Shown: positions 11,041 through 22,861, counted from the stretch's first letter. The stretch: DNA of 64,000 bases from Apium graveolens (GCF_009905375.1 NC_133653.1:59133567-59197566); one strand, 5' to 3'. Program-made: numbers and translations. Notes: generated by a model from the sequence alone, not told the origin.

Positions 11041-14000
11041 ATGGCACCTAAGGATTTGATCATTAATGGAGCTAAATTTGTTCCAAATAACTATGCTGCA
11101 ATTCTTGATAATGCTGAATCTCCGTCTGAGTTGCATTTTGTGCAAGATCTTCTTGCACACAGTGAAATCGGGTATGCATTGACCCAACCTTCAACCTTTT
11201 CGAGCCAACAAGTTCTGACATTTTGGAGGACTGGAAACTTTGATAATGGTGGTCAAAATGGTACTCCTAGTATTTTTTTCGAAGTGGGTGATTCTACATA
11301 TGGGGTAACTCCTGGTACAATTCGCAAAGCCCTACATCTACCAGAAGAATATACTTTTTCAACCCCGGAGGAATCAGCTCTTAAAGAATTCATGGCTAAT
11401 TTGGGGTATGAGCAGAGTTTGGCAAAGCTTGGGCAGTTGAAACGGGCTCATATCAGAAAAGAATGGAGCTTCTTCTTTGACTGCATCACCAAAGCTTTTG
11501 GGAATAAGTGTTCCAACTTGATGCTATACATATAATGAGTCAGCACATCGGGTATGCTATCATTAACCAAACTCATTTTGATTTTGCAACTGTTGTGATA
11601 TGTTTTATTGGGGATAGGATGACAGAAGATAGGAATGTTATCTACTTTTCTAGATTTTGTCAGCTTATTTTTAACCATTATTGTGCTGATAACCCCCAAC
11701 CTACCACTGACTTAACTCCATCTTTCAAAATTGCAAAACGAGCCTTTAATGATTTGGTAAATGCTGATGTCAAGAAAAAGGTGGTTAGACCCTTACAGAT
11801 TCCTCAATCTGTAAAACGGATCTTAGTAAATGCTGATCCTGATACCTACAGATCTGTTTATCCTGATGTCCAACCAACTACCACATCTCAAATACCACAA
11901 TAACTATCAGCACATACCACTCATACTACTCAACCTACCCTCAGACAATATCTCAAATCATATCTCTCCACTTCGCAGACAGTTCAACCTTCACCCTCAG
12001 CACCTACTGTGAAGCCTTCATCTTCCAAGACTAAGAGGACAAAGACTGTTCCTCAAACACCTCAGAAGAGACGGAGGATTGTTTTGACAGATGAATCTGA
12101 TAGTGAGGAACAGGTTCCTACTTCAGAACCTGTTGATCAAGAAGCTAAGAAAGTTCCTTCTCAGAAGGATTCTGCAATTGGGGGATCTAAGCTTCTCAAA
12201 AGGCTTAGAAGAATGACTGTTGGTGAAACTCCCAAGGAATCCATACCTTCAAAGAGATACAAGAAACAGAGGGCAAAAAGGCCAGTTTCAGATGATGAGG
12301 AAGCAATAGCTAAGGAAGGAGATCAAGAATCTCTGATCTCACAAGAACCAGAATATGATAAAGCCACTGCTTCTCCATTAACTCCAACTGATACAGTTGC
12401 TACTGAAAAGGCCAACAAACCATCTGTGTCTCCTAAGACTGTATCTCCTGTTGATTCAGGCACAGGTGCTGATATTGATATCCAGAACTTGGTTGTGCCT
12501 GAAGTACTTTACTTAGAAGCTCCAACAGCAACTAATCCATTAACAACACATGTTACTGATGTTGCTCAAACTCCAGAATTATCTACTACACCTTCTCTGC
12601 ATCTAGATGCTAATGATCAGAATATAGGTGAGCATCAGGATATGGCTGTTGATCAGAACTTGGAACCAGATCAACAATTAGAGGATGATCCTGCAGCCTC
12701 CATTGCTACTCATACTGTTGTTTTATCAGAAGATACTGATTCTGTAAGTTCTGATGCTGCAAATGCTGGAGATACTGGTGATGCTGCTCCAAATGCAGAT
12801 GCTGATGAAGCAGGTCCTTCAGGACATGCCCCTTAACAAATTGTTCTTAAATCAGAACTTTTTAAGAAGTTTGTTACAAGAGAAGCACCAGTGCCTTGGA
12901 GTGAAACTCCTGCAGGACAGGAGTGGACTAAGGAAGGGAACTCAGTTACCTGTGCTCCATCTGTACAGCATCTTGCTGAGCACTTGACAAAAGCTGATGA
13001 AATGTTAAATACTGATGATTTCAAAACACAGCTTCGAGTCACTGCATTGAGTACTAAACATTTACAAGGTCTCCATTCAACTACTCATGCAGAGTTACAT
13101 CATCTTAGGGAAGAACTCATGAAGCAAGAACAATTTCAGAAGATTGATAAGAAAAAGTTCTTCCAACCTACCTTTGACAGAGTTGCTTATATTGAGAAGA
13201 CTCAAGAGAACCAACAAGCTCAGATTGATGATATTCTGATCAAACTTCTCAGCAATCTCAACTTAATGAAATCCAAGCCTTAGTGGAATTGCTTGTCTCT
13301 CTTCTATTACCTGCTGATGCCAAAAAGGGGGAGAAAGTAATTAAGTCCAAATGCAAAACTGATAAGACACTGAAGGGGAAGGATGATGAAAAGGATGACC
13401 AAGGAAACTCTGGAATGAGTAGAGGTCATAGTCAAGGTAGAGGTTTCTCATCAAGAAAAGCTGAAATCACAAGTCACAGGATAAGTTCTGATACTGGAAA
13501 AAGAATTAGTTCTGCTACTGGTAAAAGGATAAGTTCTGATGAACTTTTAGATCTTGATGAAGAAATGTCAAGACAGTTATTTCTTCAGGAAAATCCAGGA
13601 ATGGACTTGGAGAGTTTAATGGAAGAAAAAGCCAGACTTAAATTAGAAAAAGTCACATCTAAATCTGAAGCTTCTGGTAAAAAGACACTTCCAAAACTCA
13701 AAGGCATTGTGATAAAAGAAAGGACAAATACTGAAGCAACATTGGCTAAATCACAACCACAGATAGATCCAAGATCCAAGGGTAAAGAAAAAGTTGGTGA
13801 ACCTATCAAGGTTTATGTGCCTCCTGAGAATGAAGAAATCACTGATGAAAAGGATGATCTTGCTCTGACTTCAAGAAAAGTTTTTAAGACAACCTCTGAT
13901 ATGGCTCAAGTTGTTTAGAGTCAAGAGACAGTAAGTTATGATATTTCGAAGAAGCAAGTAACCTCTGACATAGCTCAAGTTAACCTGATATCAGAAGATA

Positions 14001-14782
14001 AATTAAAGACACTCCTACCAGGATTCACTAAAGCAAAACAGACTCAACCTTTGAAGACTGCTGCAAGTGGTTTTGAAGCAAGAGTAGTTACTGGAAAGGA
14101 AGCAAGAGATAAAACTGGATTGGGAAGTGCTGATGAAAGAAGAATACATAACACTACCAATGATCCAACTTCCTTGAGTGAACCAGGTATTGGAGCAACT
14201 CCTGAGAGATTGAATCAACTGGAATCTGTACAAATGGTTTACCATACCTACTTGAAAGAACACATCTTGTTGTACTTCATGACAGATGGTAGGGTTTATC
14301 ATATAAGGCAAAATGCCATTCCATTGAAGTATTTTGAAGAACTTGAGCATGTACTATTCTTACTTCAAGTGAATGACAGATTAACAGAAAGTGCTACAAA
14401 CTATTTGAAGGATCAGATTCAGAGACAGAAAAGGCTTTATTCTGTTAAGTCTGACAGCACATATCTTCCAAAGTACAGAGATCACAAAGGTGATATAGTT
14501 GAAATGAAGCCCAACACTGCTAAGATTATAACTACCTTTCTGGGTTACAGGGCTGTGAAATTCAATCTTGAGTCTGATAAAGCATATTTGATCAGACTAG
14601 ATCATGATATAAGAAAAGCTAAGATTAATGATCTCACAGATGCAATCTTTCAAATTGGTGAAGATACTGCAGAGCTTAAAGATGCTAAAAGGAGGATGAT
14701 TGATGAACTTAGATATGATGAGAAATGTTTGTTGAAGAACTATCTCAGAACAACTCCTGACATCAGAGAGATCAGAAGATGA
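11041..14782 (+). pseudogene. Third ORF of element D (pol-downstream protein of Sirevirus-like elements)
   Basis: ATG at 11041. The N-terminal domain (about 170 codons) carries HSEIGYALTQPS and IRKEWSFFFDCITKAF, matching elements C (IGYALTNP, KREWNFFFDC) and F (LRKEWSF). A hydrophilic low-complexity middle (12000-12840) has SDSEEQ and KRRR blocks that could be nuclear-localisation signals. A helical segment (13040-13150), an RG/K-rich part, and a C-terminal domain follow, ending in a stretch with FQIGEDT that is shared with C (YQLGEDT). A frameshift lies near 11505 and another near 13255; stops are at 11901, 12834 and 13916. No signal peptide or membrane helix is seen, so the usual label 'envelope-like' is positional only. 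Confidence 0.7.
13322..13336 (+). promoter_or_regulatory. Internal polypurine tract in the third ORF of element D
   Basis: AAAAAGGGGGAGAAA encodes KKGEK within DAKKGEK. The same 14-15 bases occur at the matching place in elements C, E and F although neighbouring sequence is very different. It resembles the plus-strand primer tract near each 3' LTR, so a central plus-strand primer is plausible. Confidence 0.5.
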
Positions 14783-14972
14783 AGCCAAGTCAAGATCTAC
14801 AACTGCTTAGATTCTGATATTTGTACAGACTAAAGTTGTTATCAGAAGTTAAAGATTGGTAAAGCTTTAAGGACTGTAAGCTGTAGTTATCTAGTCTAAT
14901 TCTCATGCATTTGTACTTAATGTTTTTGACATCATCAAATATCTGTTAAACTTGTATATTATGATAATTTAC

Positions 14973-14985
14973 AAGTTGGGGAGAT
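14973..14985 (+). other. 3' polypurine tract of element D
   Basis: AAGTTGGGGAGAT directly precedes the LTR start TGTTAG. It primes plus-strand DNA synthesis in LTR retrotransposons. Confidence 0.75.
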
Positions 14986-15574
14986 TGTTAGATATATTTG
15001 ATCATGGCTAATATGATTTATGTTTAGTTTTCAGATCTTATTTAAACAGGATAAATCAGTACTTACTGGAAGTCAGGACTTAAGGATATCAGTACTTATA
15101 TTATCAGGAGATAATCATCAGAAGATGGATATCAGAACTTAAGTACTGAAGGACGTTCAGATAAGGACAGCAGCTGATTAAAGGAAAGAAGATCGAGACA
15201 AACATAAGAAGAGATATGCATTAAGAAGGAATTCTATGAAGAATAGAATACTTGGAAGAAAAGATATCTGATTGATATATTTTAGGAAGCAGAATTATAT
15301 TCCATATCAATTAGCGATTATCTTGTAACTGTGTAGTATATAAACACAGACATAGGGTTTACATTATAAGTGTTATTATATTCGAGAAGATTATTCATTG
15401 TAACCCTAGCAGCTCTCGTGATATTTGTTCATCACTGAGAGGTAACAGTTCCATACTGTAACGGAGTTTATTGTTTCAATAAAGTTTATTTTCTGTTACT
15501 TGAGTTATTAAAGTTCGATTTGATTATACTTTACACTGTATTCACCCCCTCTACAGTGTGTGTGTGACCTAACA
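14986..15574 (+). repeat. 3' LTR of element D
   Basis: It is 589 bp, starts TGTTAGATAT and ends GACCTAACA, so it has TG...CA ends with a 6-bp terminal inverted repeat TGTTAG/CTAACA. It contains the inverted element motif ATCAGAACTT at 15131-15140, a TATA box in a stem-loop at 15329-15349, and ends with a CT-rich segment. No partner LTR survives, so its age cannot be estimated. Confidence 0.85.
15329..15349 (+). promoter_or_regulatory. TATA box in the loop of a 6-bp stem, element D LTR
   Basis: CTGTGT (15329-15334), a 9-base loop AGTATATAA, and ACACAG (15344-15349). The TATA box TATATAAA is 15337-15344. Geometry is identical in elements C, E and F. Confidence 0.65.
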
Positions 15575-15621
15575 TAATTGATCAGTCTCCTAGTCCTTTG
15601 ATATTCCTTTTCTCTCTCGGT

Positions 15622-15629
15622 TATTTAAA
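15622..15629 (+). promoter_or_regulatory. Internal TATA-like box before the mini-gene of element C
   Basis: TATTTAAA, 93 bases before the ATG at 15722, with a CT-rich leader between. It is the counterpart of the TATA box at 9965 in element D. Confidence 0.4.
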
Positions 15630-15721
15630 CCATCATTCTCATTCAATCCAATCATCTCTTCCTAAACACAAAATGCTCTCTTCACTTTCATTTCTCATAT
15701 TTCTTCTTCTCTATCACAAAA

Positions 15722-15987
15722 ATGGTTCTTTGCAATATGTTCATGAACTACGAAAACTTCTGTGTAGAGTTTAGTTGTGAAGACTGGCAGCAGGAATGGC
15801 ACATCACTACCATTCCTAATAAAGTGTGGAACTGGGTTCCACTGGAGGTTCTGACAGATCTCTTGTTCTTCGAGATGGATTATCGCCTCCATCTCGATTG
15901 CTGGAGGAAGAAATAGGAGAAGTTCTTCGTCATCAAGAATAGATCATCCGTCTTGCTGTGCTTTTCGTGGAGAGTAGGAGGAACTAA
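15722..15987 (+). pseudogene. Small accessory ORF of element C, frameshifted
   Basis: Homologue of the ORF at 10049. From the ATG at 15722 it keeps the blocks MFMNYENF, WQQEWHIT, VPLEVLTDLLFFEMDY. A one-base frameshift after the codons for HLD (near 15897) and one TAG (near 15943) break it; in the restored phase the tail still reads IIRLAVLFVESRR before TAA at 15985. Residues shared with D are spread over the whole length while the DNA differs widely, which suggests past selection on the protein. Confidence 0.6.
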
Positions 15988-16050
15988 TAAAAATCATCAG
16001 CATCTTCTATTAGATTAGAATTTTCTTGTAATCATCTATGCATGTAATCA

Positions 16051-16094
16051 AAAATTTCATGAAATATACTCTCTTGAATTATTAATGAAATTTT
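16051..16094 (+). terminator. Conserved 3' hairpin after the element C mini-gene
   Basis: AAAATTTCAT (16051-16060) and ATGAAATTTT (16085-16094) are exact reverse complements. It is the counterpart of 10442-10482 in element D and is better conserved than the noncoding DNA around it. Confidence 0.5.
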
Positions 16095-16712
16095 GTTTAT
16101 TTTGCTTAAAAGACCTAATATATGATCTTTAGTTGTGTATGCATGTGCTCGTTCTTTATTGTAGCCTGTTAATCTCTACATCACACTATTAACATATATC
16201 TTTTGATGATTCTTGAGATTAAAATTGTGGTTCTCTGATAAGTTTGAGTTGTTTTGACAAATACTGATGAATTTGAATCGACAAATCCTGACGATGTCAA
16301 ATCCTGACAAATAAGAGGTACCAAATACTGATGACAGGTCAGCTTGTTTTAATTAAGAAAATTATTGACAAATGATTTCTAAATTGTTTAATGCTGAAAA
16401 AAGTGATTGTCTTCTTAATTATTGTTTGAAAGTGGATAAACTATTGAACAAAGTCACACAGTGATTTACTAAAAGAGCAGTGTGTCCTTTGATTCTGATT
16501 CCGCACATTACTCCACTTTCCACTCCAATTCTTCAGTAATTATCCTCTATCAAAAGTCTAATTCACTAAGCTTCCTTCTCCGAGTGTGTTACATACAACA
16601 AAGCTTTGCAAACTTATATTTGTGCAAGAACCTCTGTGACACATATTATCATACACACATAGCCTTACTATTCACATCTAACGAACATCTTTTCTCAACA
16701 CCTACAAACATC
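16095..16712 (+). other. Spacer before the third ORF of element C
   Basis: AT-rich. A cluster of the element C word lies at 16258-16335 (AAATACTGATG, AAATCCTGACG and variants). An open frame from 16482 runs into the third ORF but its sequence looks like leader; the start at 16713 fits the family. Confidence 0.5.
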
Positions 16713-18594
16713 ATGTCATCTTCTGAGCTTTCACCCTTCTTTAGTCAAAGCACTATTATTCATGGCAACATTTTTGGAACCAATAACTACTTGGCTCCAC
16801 TTACACATCAGCAGTTTCCTCAATCTTTTCATGATATACAAGATTTCTTACTCCAAAGTCCAATTGGATATGCTCTCACAAATCCTACTAAGGTATCATA
16901 CAGAGCTGTAATGCAGGTATGGGATACAACTCTAGTTAATGCAATAAATACTGGTTTCTCTTTTGAATTTAAGGGACATAGGTATGAAGTTGATGCTGAT
17001 GTTCTAGTTCAAGCATTGAGGTTGCCTACCTGTGATGGTGCTATTGACAATTATACAACTGAGTAGCTGTTTGATATGCTCAGAACTCTGAACTACAAAG
17101 GTGACATCACAACAATTAGGAAATTGACAATAAAAAAATTAAAGAGGGAATGGAATTTCTTTTTTGATTGCATCAGCAGATGTTTCTTGAATAAGACAAC
17201 AAATTTTGATGCTCTTCCATCCACTTCTCTGAAAATTGGGCATTCTCTTCTCTATTCTGGTAATTTTAATTTTAGTAACACCATTATTCAAATCATAATT
17301 GCTAGGAGAACAGATGCATCAGGAGTAATATGGTATACTAGATTTCTTCAACTAATTTTTAATTTTCTATGCCCTAATGTTGAATTTGACAATGATGAAT
17401 TGCTTCCTGTATTTCAAATTTCCGAGAAGGCTACTACAGATCATATCAAAAGAGATGAAAATAATAAGTTTTCAGGACTTCCCTTCCTGCCTCAGGAGGT
17501 CAGGCAATTTCAATTGAGAAATAGACCTACTCCTTCACAAGTCCCTATAAATCCTGATGTTGGCACCTCTGTTAAATTTCCTGATGTTGTGGAACAAGAC
17601 ACTACCCTTCTTGTTTCTAACCCAAGCATTTCTTCTACTAAACAGAACTCCAACTCAGCTCCTAAATTAGCCTCCTCTGATGTCTCTCAAAAGGCATCTG
17701 TTGTACTAAAGAAAAGGCTGGTTAAGAAATTTGTTCAATCTAAATAGAGAGCTCAACATGTCTCATTGAGTGAGAGTGAGAAGAAAGAAGAATGTTTTCC
17801 AGTCAGGAAAAGAAGGCTGATTATGCAAGATGATTCTAACTCCGATGATCAGATGTCCATTGGGCCAAAGATGAAGACAAAGAAATCAACAGTTATAATT
17901 CCTGATGACTCTGTTGACACAACTGGAACTAAGGAGCCAACTAATGATCCTAGTGCTCTGATCAAACAGATTTCAGTAATCAAAGAAACTTTTGTGCTCA
18001 AGAAAATTGACAAGAGCAAGTTGAAAAGAAAAGCTGAAGATGTGGTTAGGTACATCATGAAGAAGAAAAAGAGTCAGTCTTCTACTATGGATGTCAGTCC
18101 ACAAGAACCTAAGTCTCAAAGGCATTTAGCAACTGAGACACATCCAGTCACACAAGAACCATCTTCTCAAAGGAAAGATGCAGACAAAGACGCTGCACAA
18201 ATAATTATTGATTTTGCTCAAGGTGATCTTCTTGCTGACTCTGAACAACTGTTGTAAGAAAAGAAGGCTCATCAGGATGTATTGTCAAAGGTGGATGCAA
18301 TTATTAATGATCTGATGTTTGAGGAGAGTACACAAGAACCTTCATCACTTCTTGTTGAAGTAGCTCATATTCCTCAGGCCCCACAAGAACCATCAGTTCA
18401 AAGTACTAATGCTGGCCAAGTTCATTCTCCTGACAAATTAAATCCTGATGCTACAACAAATCCTGATGTTGATCAACTATCCATTCAAGCCGCTTCTACT
18501 GATGATTCTTTGCTGCTTACTAGCTTGTCAAAGCATCCTGATGCATTGTTTGTTCCTCCACTGTCATCACTGCCCCTTGAGGACTCACCTTCAG

Positions 18595-18972
18595 GTATTG
18601 CTTATTTTCCTCTACTGTTCTCAATGTTTGTATGATTATAAATAGTCTCTTATTTAAGGTTACCTGTATTTATATGACAAACATACTACTCCTCTCAGCC
18701 ATCTCTTATTTCTTTGCAAAATATTTGATTGTGTCTTTCGGTGAGACTGTGTGAAAATACTATGTGAAAAAAAAATTAAAACTGAGCTGCAGTCTCCTGT
18801 ACTGGCAAAAGGAGAGGTAGTTTTGAGAAAAGAATTTTATAAGTTTTTCTTTGCTTATAACCTTTCTTATGTGAAAAACATATTACTCTTCAAAGTAATA
18901 TATTGTGTGAGAAGTGATGAGATCACTTGAAAAGAAAAGAGATATTTAGGTGTTATATTGTTTATATTTTAG
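18595..18972 (+). other. Candidate spliceosomal intron in the third ORF of element C
   Basis: A donor TCAG/GTATTG and an acceptor after a T-rich run ending TTTTAG bound a 378-bp AT-rich stretch. Read through in the ORF phase it contains 11 stops in 126 codons, against 9 stops in the remaining 1,451 codons. Removal joins codons in phase. Length is a multiple of three, so phase alone is no proof. An inserted non-autonomous sequence is the alternative. Confidence 0.5.
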
Positions 18973-19601
18973 GATCTCATCAGAAATAGATAATTATTGC
19001 TAAGGATCCTCTTAAAGGCAAAGCAATTCTGCCGAGCTCTACATATTTTTTTGAGGGTCTATCTTGCTCTGATTCTGATGAAGACAGTGATCCTGATGAT
19101 CCTAACACATCTCAGCTTAAGATTTCTTTTGATGCATCTAAGAAGTCCAATGTTAGTTCTTCTTCACATTTCAATGCTGATACTTCTTTTTACAATATTA
19201 ATGTTGAGCATTTTTGAAAGAATGAATGAGATTTTGTATGGAGAGATGCACATACTTCTATCTCATCAGCTATTGGTATGCAACATATTCACAGGGCATA
19301 TGATGGAATTCAAAACCCTGACCTTAAATTGCATCTCAAGGCTTCTACCATCTCTGTAAAAGGAATTTTCTCTGAACTTGCTGATATGAAGACATCTCAT
19401 GCTAATTTACAGAACAAAATTGATGCCTTTATGATTAATCCACTTACTTTAGCTGAAATCATAAGTGTTAAAATGGCTGTTAAAGCCGTGGTTCAATCTC
19501 AACAAAGCATGGATACTCAATTTTCTTCCTTGGAAGATAAAGTGTCTTCAAGGGCTGATAAACTGGATGCTATATTTTCTCTTCTTTCGAATACTGATGC
19601 C

Positions 19602-19616
19602 AAAAAGGGGGAGAAG
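19602..19616 (+). promoter_or_regulatory. Internal polypurine tract in the third ORF of element C
   Basis: AAAAAGGGGGAGAAG within DAKKGEK, the same as 13322 in element D except for the last base. It lies 1.9 kb before the 3' LTR. Confidence 0.5.
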
Positions 19617-21520
19617 ATAGCTATCACAAAATGTACACCTGACTCTATTCAGTTGAAAGATAAAGATACTAATGATGATTGTGATAAGAATCCAGTTGAA
19701 AATGTTCAAATTTCTCATGTTGATCAACAACCACAACATTCTACAAGATCTGGTTCTTCAGGACCAGGAAAGTCTACTGGTGCTCATGAAGTTAAGCATA
19801 AGACTAATGCTGATGCTCTTAAAATTGGTGATGTTACGATCTCTAATATAGAAGATGCTAAAGGATTATTCTTTCCTTATAGACACAAGAAAATAGGAGA
19901 AGAGATTGTTTTTTACTAAAAGGATAAGAGGTTTGAGCAAAAGAATGCCAGAAGTGCTCTTGGGTTGATAACTGAAGAATTTCCTAATCTAATAACTGAA
20001 GAAGCAGTTATGCAACAGAAAGAGCTAATGGCTCAAATTGAAGCTGAAGCGAACACCTCTAAAGGAAGAGGAAAAAGAGGTGGAAGAGCCACAAGAGCTA
20101 GAGGAAGAAGAGGAAGAGGAAGAATTTCTAATACAAGTCAAAGTCCTGCGATTGATTCTGCATTTCTGAATATTCTATTTAGGGAAGGTTTTGTTCCTGT
20201 ACAAGGAAATGATGTAAAAGAAGAAGCTGAGGATACTGAAGAAATGATTGTCCAAAAAAACAAGAAATCAACCGCTGCCATTGCTTAAGTTGATATAACT
20301 AATGCAAATGTATCTCTTGAAGCAAACATAAAATCTGAGGAAAAAGCAAATCCTGATGCTGTGAATCTGATAGCTGATTTTGACACTGATCAAAAGGTGA
20401 TCAAAGTATTGGATGAATCAATTCTTGATGAACATGAAAATATTGACAGAAGAAAAGATGACCGAGCATGCAGTGACTATGAGCAAAGAATTCTAAATTC
20501 AAGAAGAGAGCTGTGGCAGAAAACAAGAGAAAAGATTCATGATCTATCTATAGGGTATGCTCCTCTCAGCAAGAAGGATAAAAGATGGAAAGATGTTTAT
20601 ACATTTAGTTATCCTAAAGAATTCAAGCATATTGAATTTGTGTTAACAGGACTTATGGATTCTATTTCAGAATATGAAGATATTGATAAGTCCATTAAGA
20701 AACCTTATTGGGTGGAATATAATAAAAAGCTAAAACTTATCAAAACTCGTACTAGAGGAGGTATTGGTCATCCTGGAATGGAAACTCTGAGGTCTGATTT
20801 ACTGGACACAGATATTTTGACTGACAATCTTGGTGAGAGAATTACTCCTTCACATCTTGAGAAAGTTGTAGCTATAAAGATTGTTTATAGGAAGATAAAT
20901 CTTGGTGATGTTAGAGAAGAGATTCTGTACTTCTTGAGAGATGGTAAATTGAAAAGCTTAACACTGTAGCAACTCTTGATGAAGACTATGACAAAGTTGA
21001 AATATATTCACTATCTTCTTAGAGTTGAGGATAATATCACCAGAAACTGGTCTTCTATGATACTTGAGAGTATCAGAAGAAGAGTCATGAACAAAGAAGA
21101 CAAATACAATGGTGATTATGTTCCTATGTGCATAACTTATACTGGTCAAGAAATGAAGATGGAAAAGGGAGCTGTAGTTCTAAAAATTTTTCTCAACAAT
21201 CCTCAGTTATCTTTCAGTCCTGATCATGAAGATGTCAGCTTAAGCTTTATGTTGATTGGTGATCTTGAAATAACTAAGAGTTTGATTTCTAAGTTAAGAT
21301 CATCCATTTATCAGCTTGGAGAAGATACTGAAGAGAAGAAAGAGTTGAAGAAAAAACTTGTCAAAGTCCTTCAAGACAAGGAGGAAGAAAGGTTAAACAG
21401 ATTTCTGGAAACAATTGTCAATTATCTTAGGATACTGAAGTAAGCCTTATTCCTTGTACATTTTGTAATTGGTTTTGGCATCATTGAGAATGGAATTTGT
21501 GCTTCATTACATTAAGCATA

Positions 21521-21533
21521 AATTAGGGGAGAT
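21521..21533 (+). other. 3' polypurine tract of element C
   Basis: AATTAGGGGAGAT immediately before the LTR start TGTTACG. Confidence 0.75.
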
Positions 21534-22023
21534 TGTTACGTGATGATTCTCAATGATTAGGAGGAGCTCAGGATATGACTGTTTTGGATGTCATCAGGAT
21601 TTGATGTGCCATCAGGATTTGATGCATCATCAGTATCTACTTAACATCAGCATCTGAAGATAGTCTGTTGTGAAGATTAAGTCTGTTCCTTATTTTGAGG
21701 GATGAATATATATTCATTTTGAGTGATAGGACTTTGTGTATTCAGTTGAAGATATGTATCATTTTATGTTAGTAATTGATAATGCATATCCTAGACTGAG
21801 TTGTAGCAGCTGTGTATTATATAAACACAGTTTAGGTCATCATATAATGATTAACTCGAGCATTGTACGACCTAGCAGCTCTCAAGAACATCAGTATTTC
21901 TTGAGAGAGTTTGTAACAGTTTTTATCAGAAATATAAAGAAGTGTTATATTTTTATACTTGTTCGAAATGTTTATATAATTGTATCCAACCCCCTTAAAC
22001 AATTATATCATTACCGGGCAACA
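21534..22023 (+). repeat. 3' LTR of element C
   Basis: 490 bp, TGTTACGTGA ... GGGCAACA. Near its start the element word occurs twice inverted (CATCAGGATTT at 21592 and 21610). The TATA stem-loop is at 21810-21830. The 3' end is CT-rich. Confidence 0.8.
21810..21830 (+). promoter_or_regulatory. TATA box in the loop of a 6-bp stem, element C LTR
   Basis: CTGTGT (21810-21815), loop ATTATATAA, ACACAG (21825-21830); TATATAAA at 21818-21825. Same stem as element D. Confidence 0.65.
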
Positions 22024-22772
22024 GTTGGGTTTTGATATTCAATAGCAACCATCATTTCAATTAGCTCATAAGCTTCCTCATAGCTTTTAGCCCACAAGGC
22101 TCCACCTGATGCTGTATTTAGCATGGGGTCTCGACTGGGCTCCCAACCCGTTATAGGAATAATTGATTACCATCCAATCAAGAATTCAGTGATGAGGACA
22201 CTTCCTAAGCACCTCCTTGTAACGCTCCCAAGCTTCACATAAAGATTCTCCCAATTGGTGTGCAAATTGAGTAAGAGCATTCCTGATTGCAGCTGTTTTT
22301 CCATAGGGAAGAATTTAGTAAGAAATTTATGAGCAAGATCCTCCCAAGTCACAATAGTTACTACTGGTAGAGAGTGCAACCAGCTCTTAGCTTTATCCCT
22401 CAGAGAAAATGGGAAAAGTCTTAGTTTCACATCATCTTCCGAAACACCGTTGAACTTGAAAGTGTTGCAGATCTCCATGAAATCCCTGATGTGCATATTG
22501 GGATCTTCCGTTGGAGCACCCCCAAACTGGACTGAATTATGTATCATTTGAATCATGTCGGGCTTGATTTTAAAGGTATTAGCTGCAATAGTTGGTCTGA
22601 CAATGCTAGACGGAATGTCATTGATTTTCGATTGAGAATAATCCTTCAATACTTTCATTTTCGCTACTGGTTCTCCCATTATAATGATCATTTCCATTTC
22701 AACTTCTTCTAGTTTGTCCTTAAGAAATTGAGAACGTGTTCGCATACACGCTCGATCGAATACCTGAAACAC
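22024..22772 (-). pseudogene. gag: Athila-type gag fragment of element B
   Basis: On the minus strand from about 22772. Capsid-domain motifs: MIQMIHNSVQFGGAPTEDPN, HIRDFMEICNTFKFNGVSED, LRLFPFSLRDKAKSWLHSLP, and WEDLAHKFLTKFFP, all characteristic of plant retrotransposon gag of the Athila/Tat clades. Frameshifts near 22250 and 22140 follow. The recognisable tail GGALWAKSYEEAYELIEMM is cut at 22024 by element C. The N-terminal part before about 22700 is poorly recognisable. Confidence 0.8.
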
Positions 22773-22861
22773 ACAAACAACGTAAACTTTGTAAGAGAAT
22801 AATCCAAGTTAGTGAACTTTAACGACTACTGATGACAAACATATAAACTAAATTTAACACC

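Larger units (their letters stand above)
3866..15574 (+). mobile_element. Element D: Sirevirus-like Ty1/copia element lacking its 5' end
   Basis: Order: gag (from an internal codon), pol (protease remnant, integrase, RT, RNase H), a 1.3-kb spacer, a mini-gene (10049-10318), a long third ORF (11041-14782), polypurine tract, and a 589-bp 3' LTR (14986-15574, TGTTAG...CTAACA). The 5' LTR and gag start are missing at the junction with element B LTR. The extended 3' region and paired gag zinc knuckles point to the SIRE/Maximus lineage. It is nested in element C: the 5 bases after it (TAATT, 15575-15579) should be one copy of its target duplication, the other being lost. Confidence 0.8.
16713..21443 (+). 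pseudogene. Third ORF of element C, nine stops, one candidate intron
   Basis: ATG at 16713 (MSSSELSPFFSQ). One reading phase holds from here to the stop at 21441 once 18595-18972 is left out: about 1,450 codons with no frameshift. Stops are at 17064, 17745, 18255, 18987, 19215, 19227, 19917, 20286 and 20967. N-terminal domain: IGYALTNP and LKREWNFFFDCIS. Middle: acidic and lysine-rich low complexity, then an RG-rich block (20056-20136) that could bind RNA. The C-terminal domain (20580-21440) ends with YQLGEDTEEKKELKKKL. No membrane segment is seen. All nine stops could come from Q or R codons by C-to-T change, as expected for methylated, silenced DNA. Confidence 0.7.
15575..22023 (+). mobile_element. 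Element C: Sirevirus-like copia element, 3' half only
   Basis: It begins directly after the LTR of element D (D inserted into it) and ends at the CAACA of its own LTR (22023), followed by element B gag. It contains a mini-gene, a long third ORF with a candidate intron, a polypurine tract and a 490-bp 3' LTR. Gag, pol and the 5' LTR are missing. The 5 bases after it (GTTGG, 22024-22028) are the expected target duplication; the other copy was deleted. It differs from D in nearly all DNA but has the same gene order, so it is another family of the same lineage. Confidence 0.75.
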
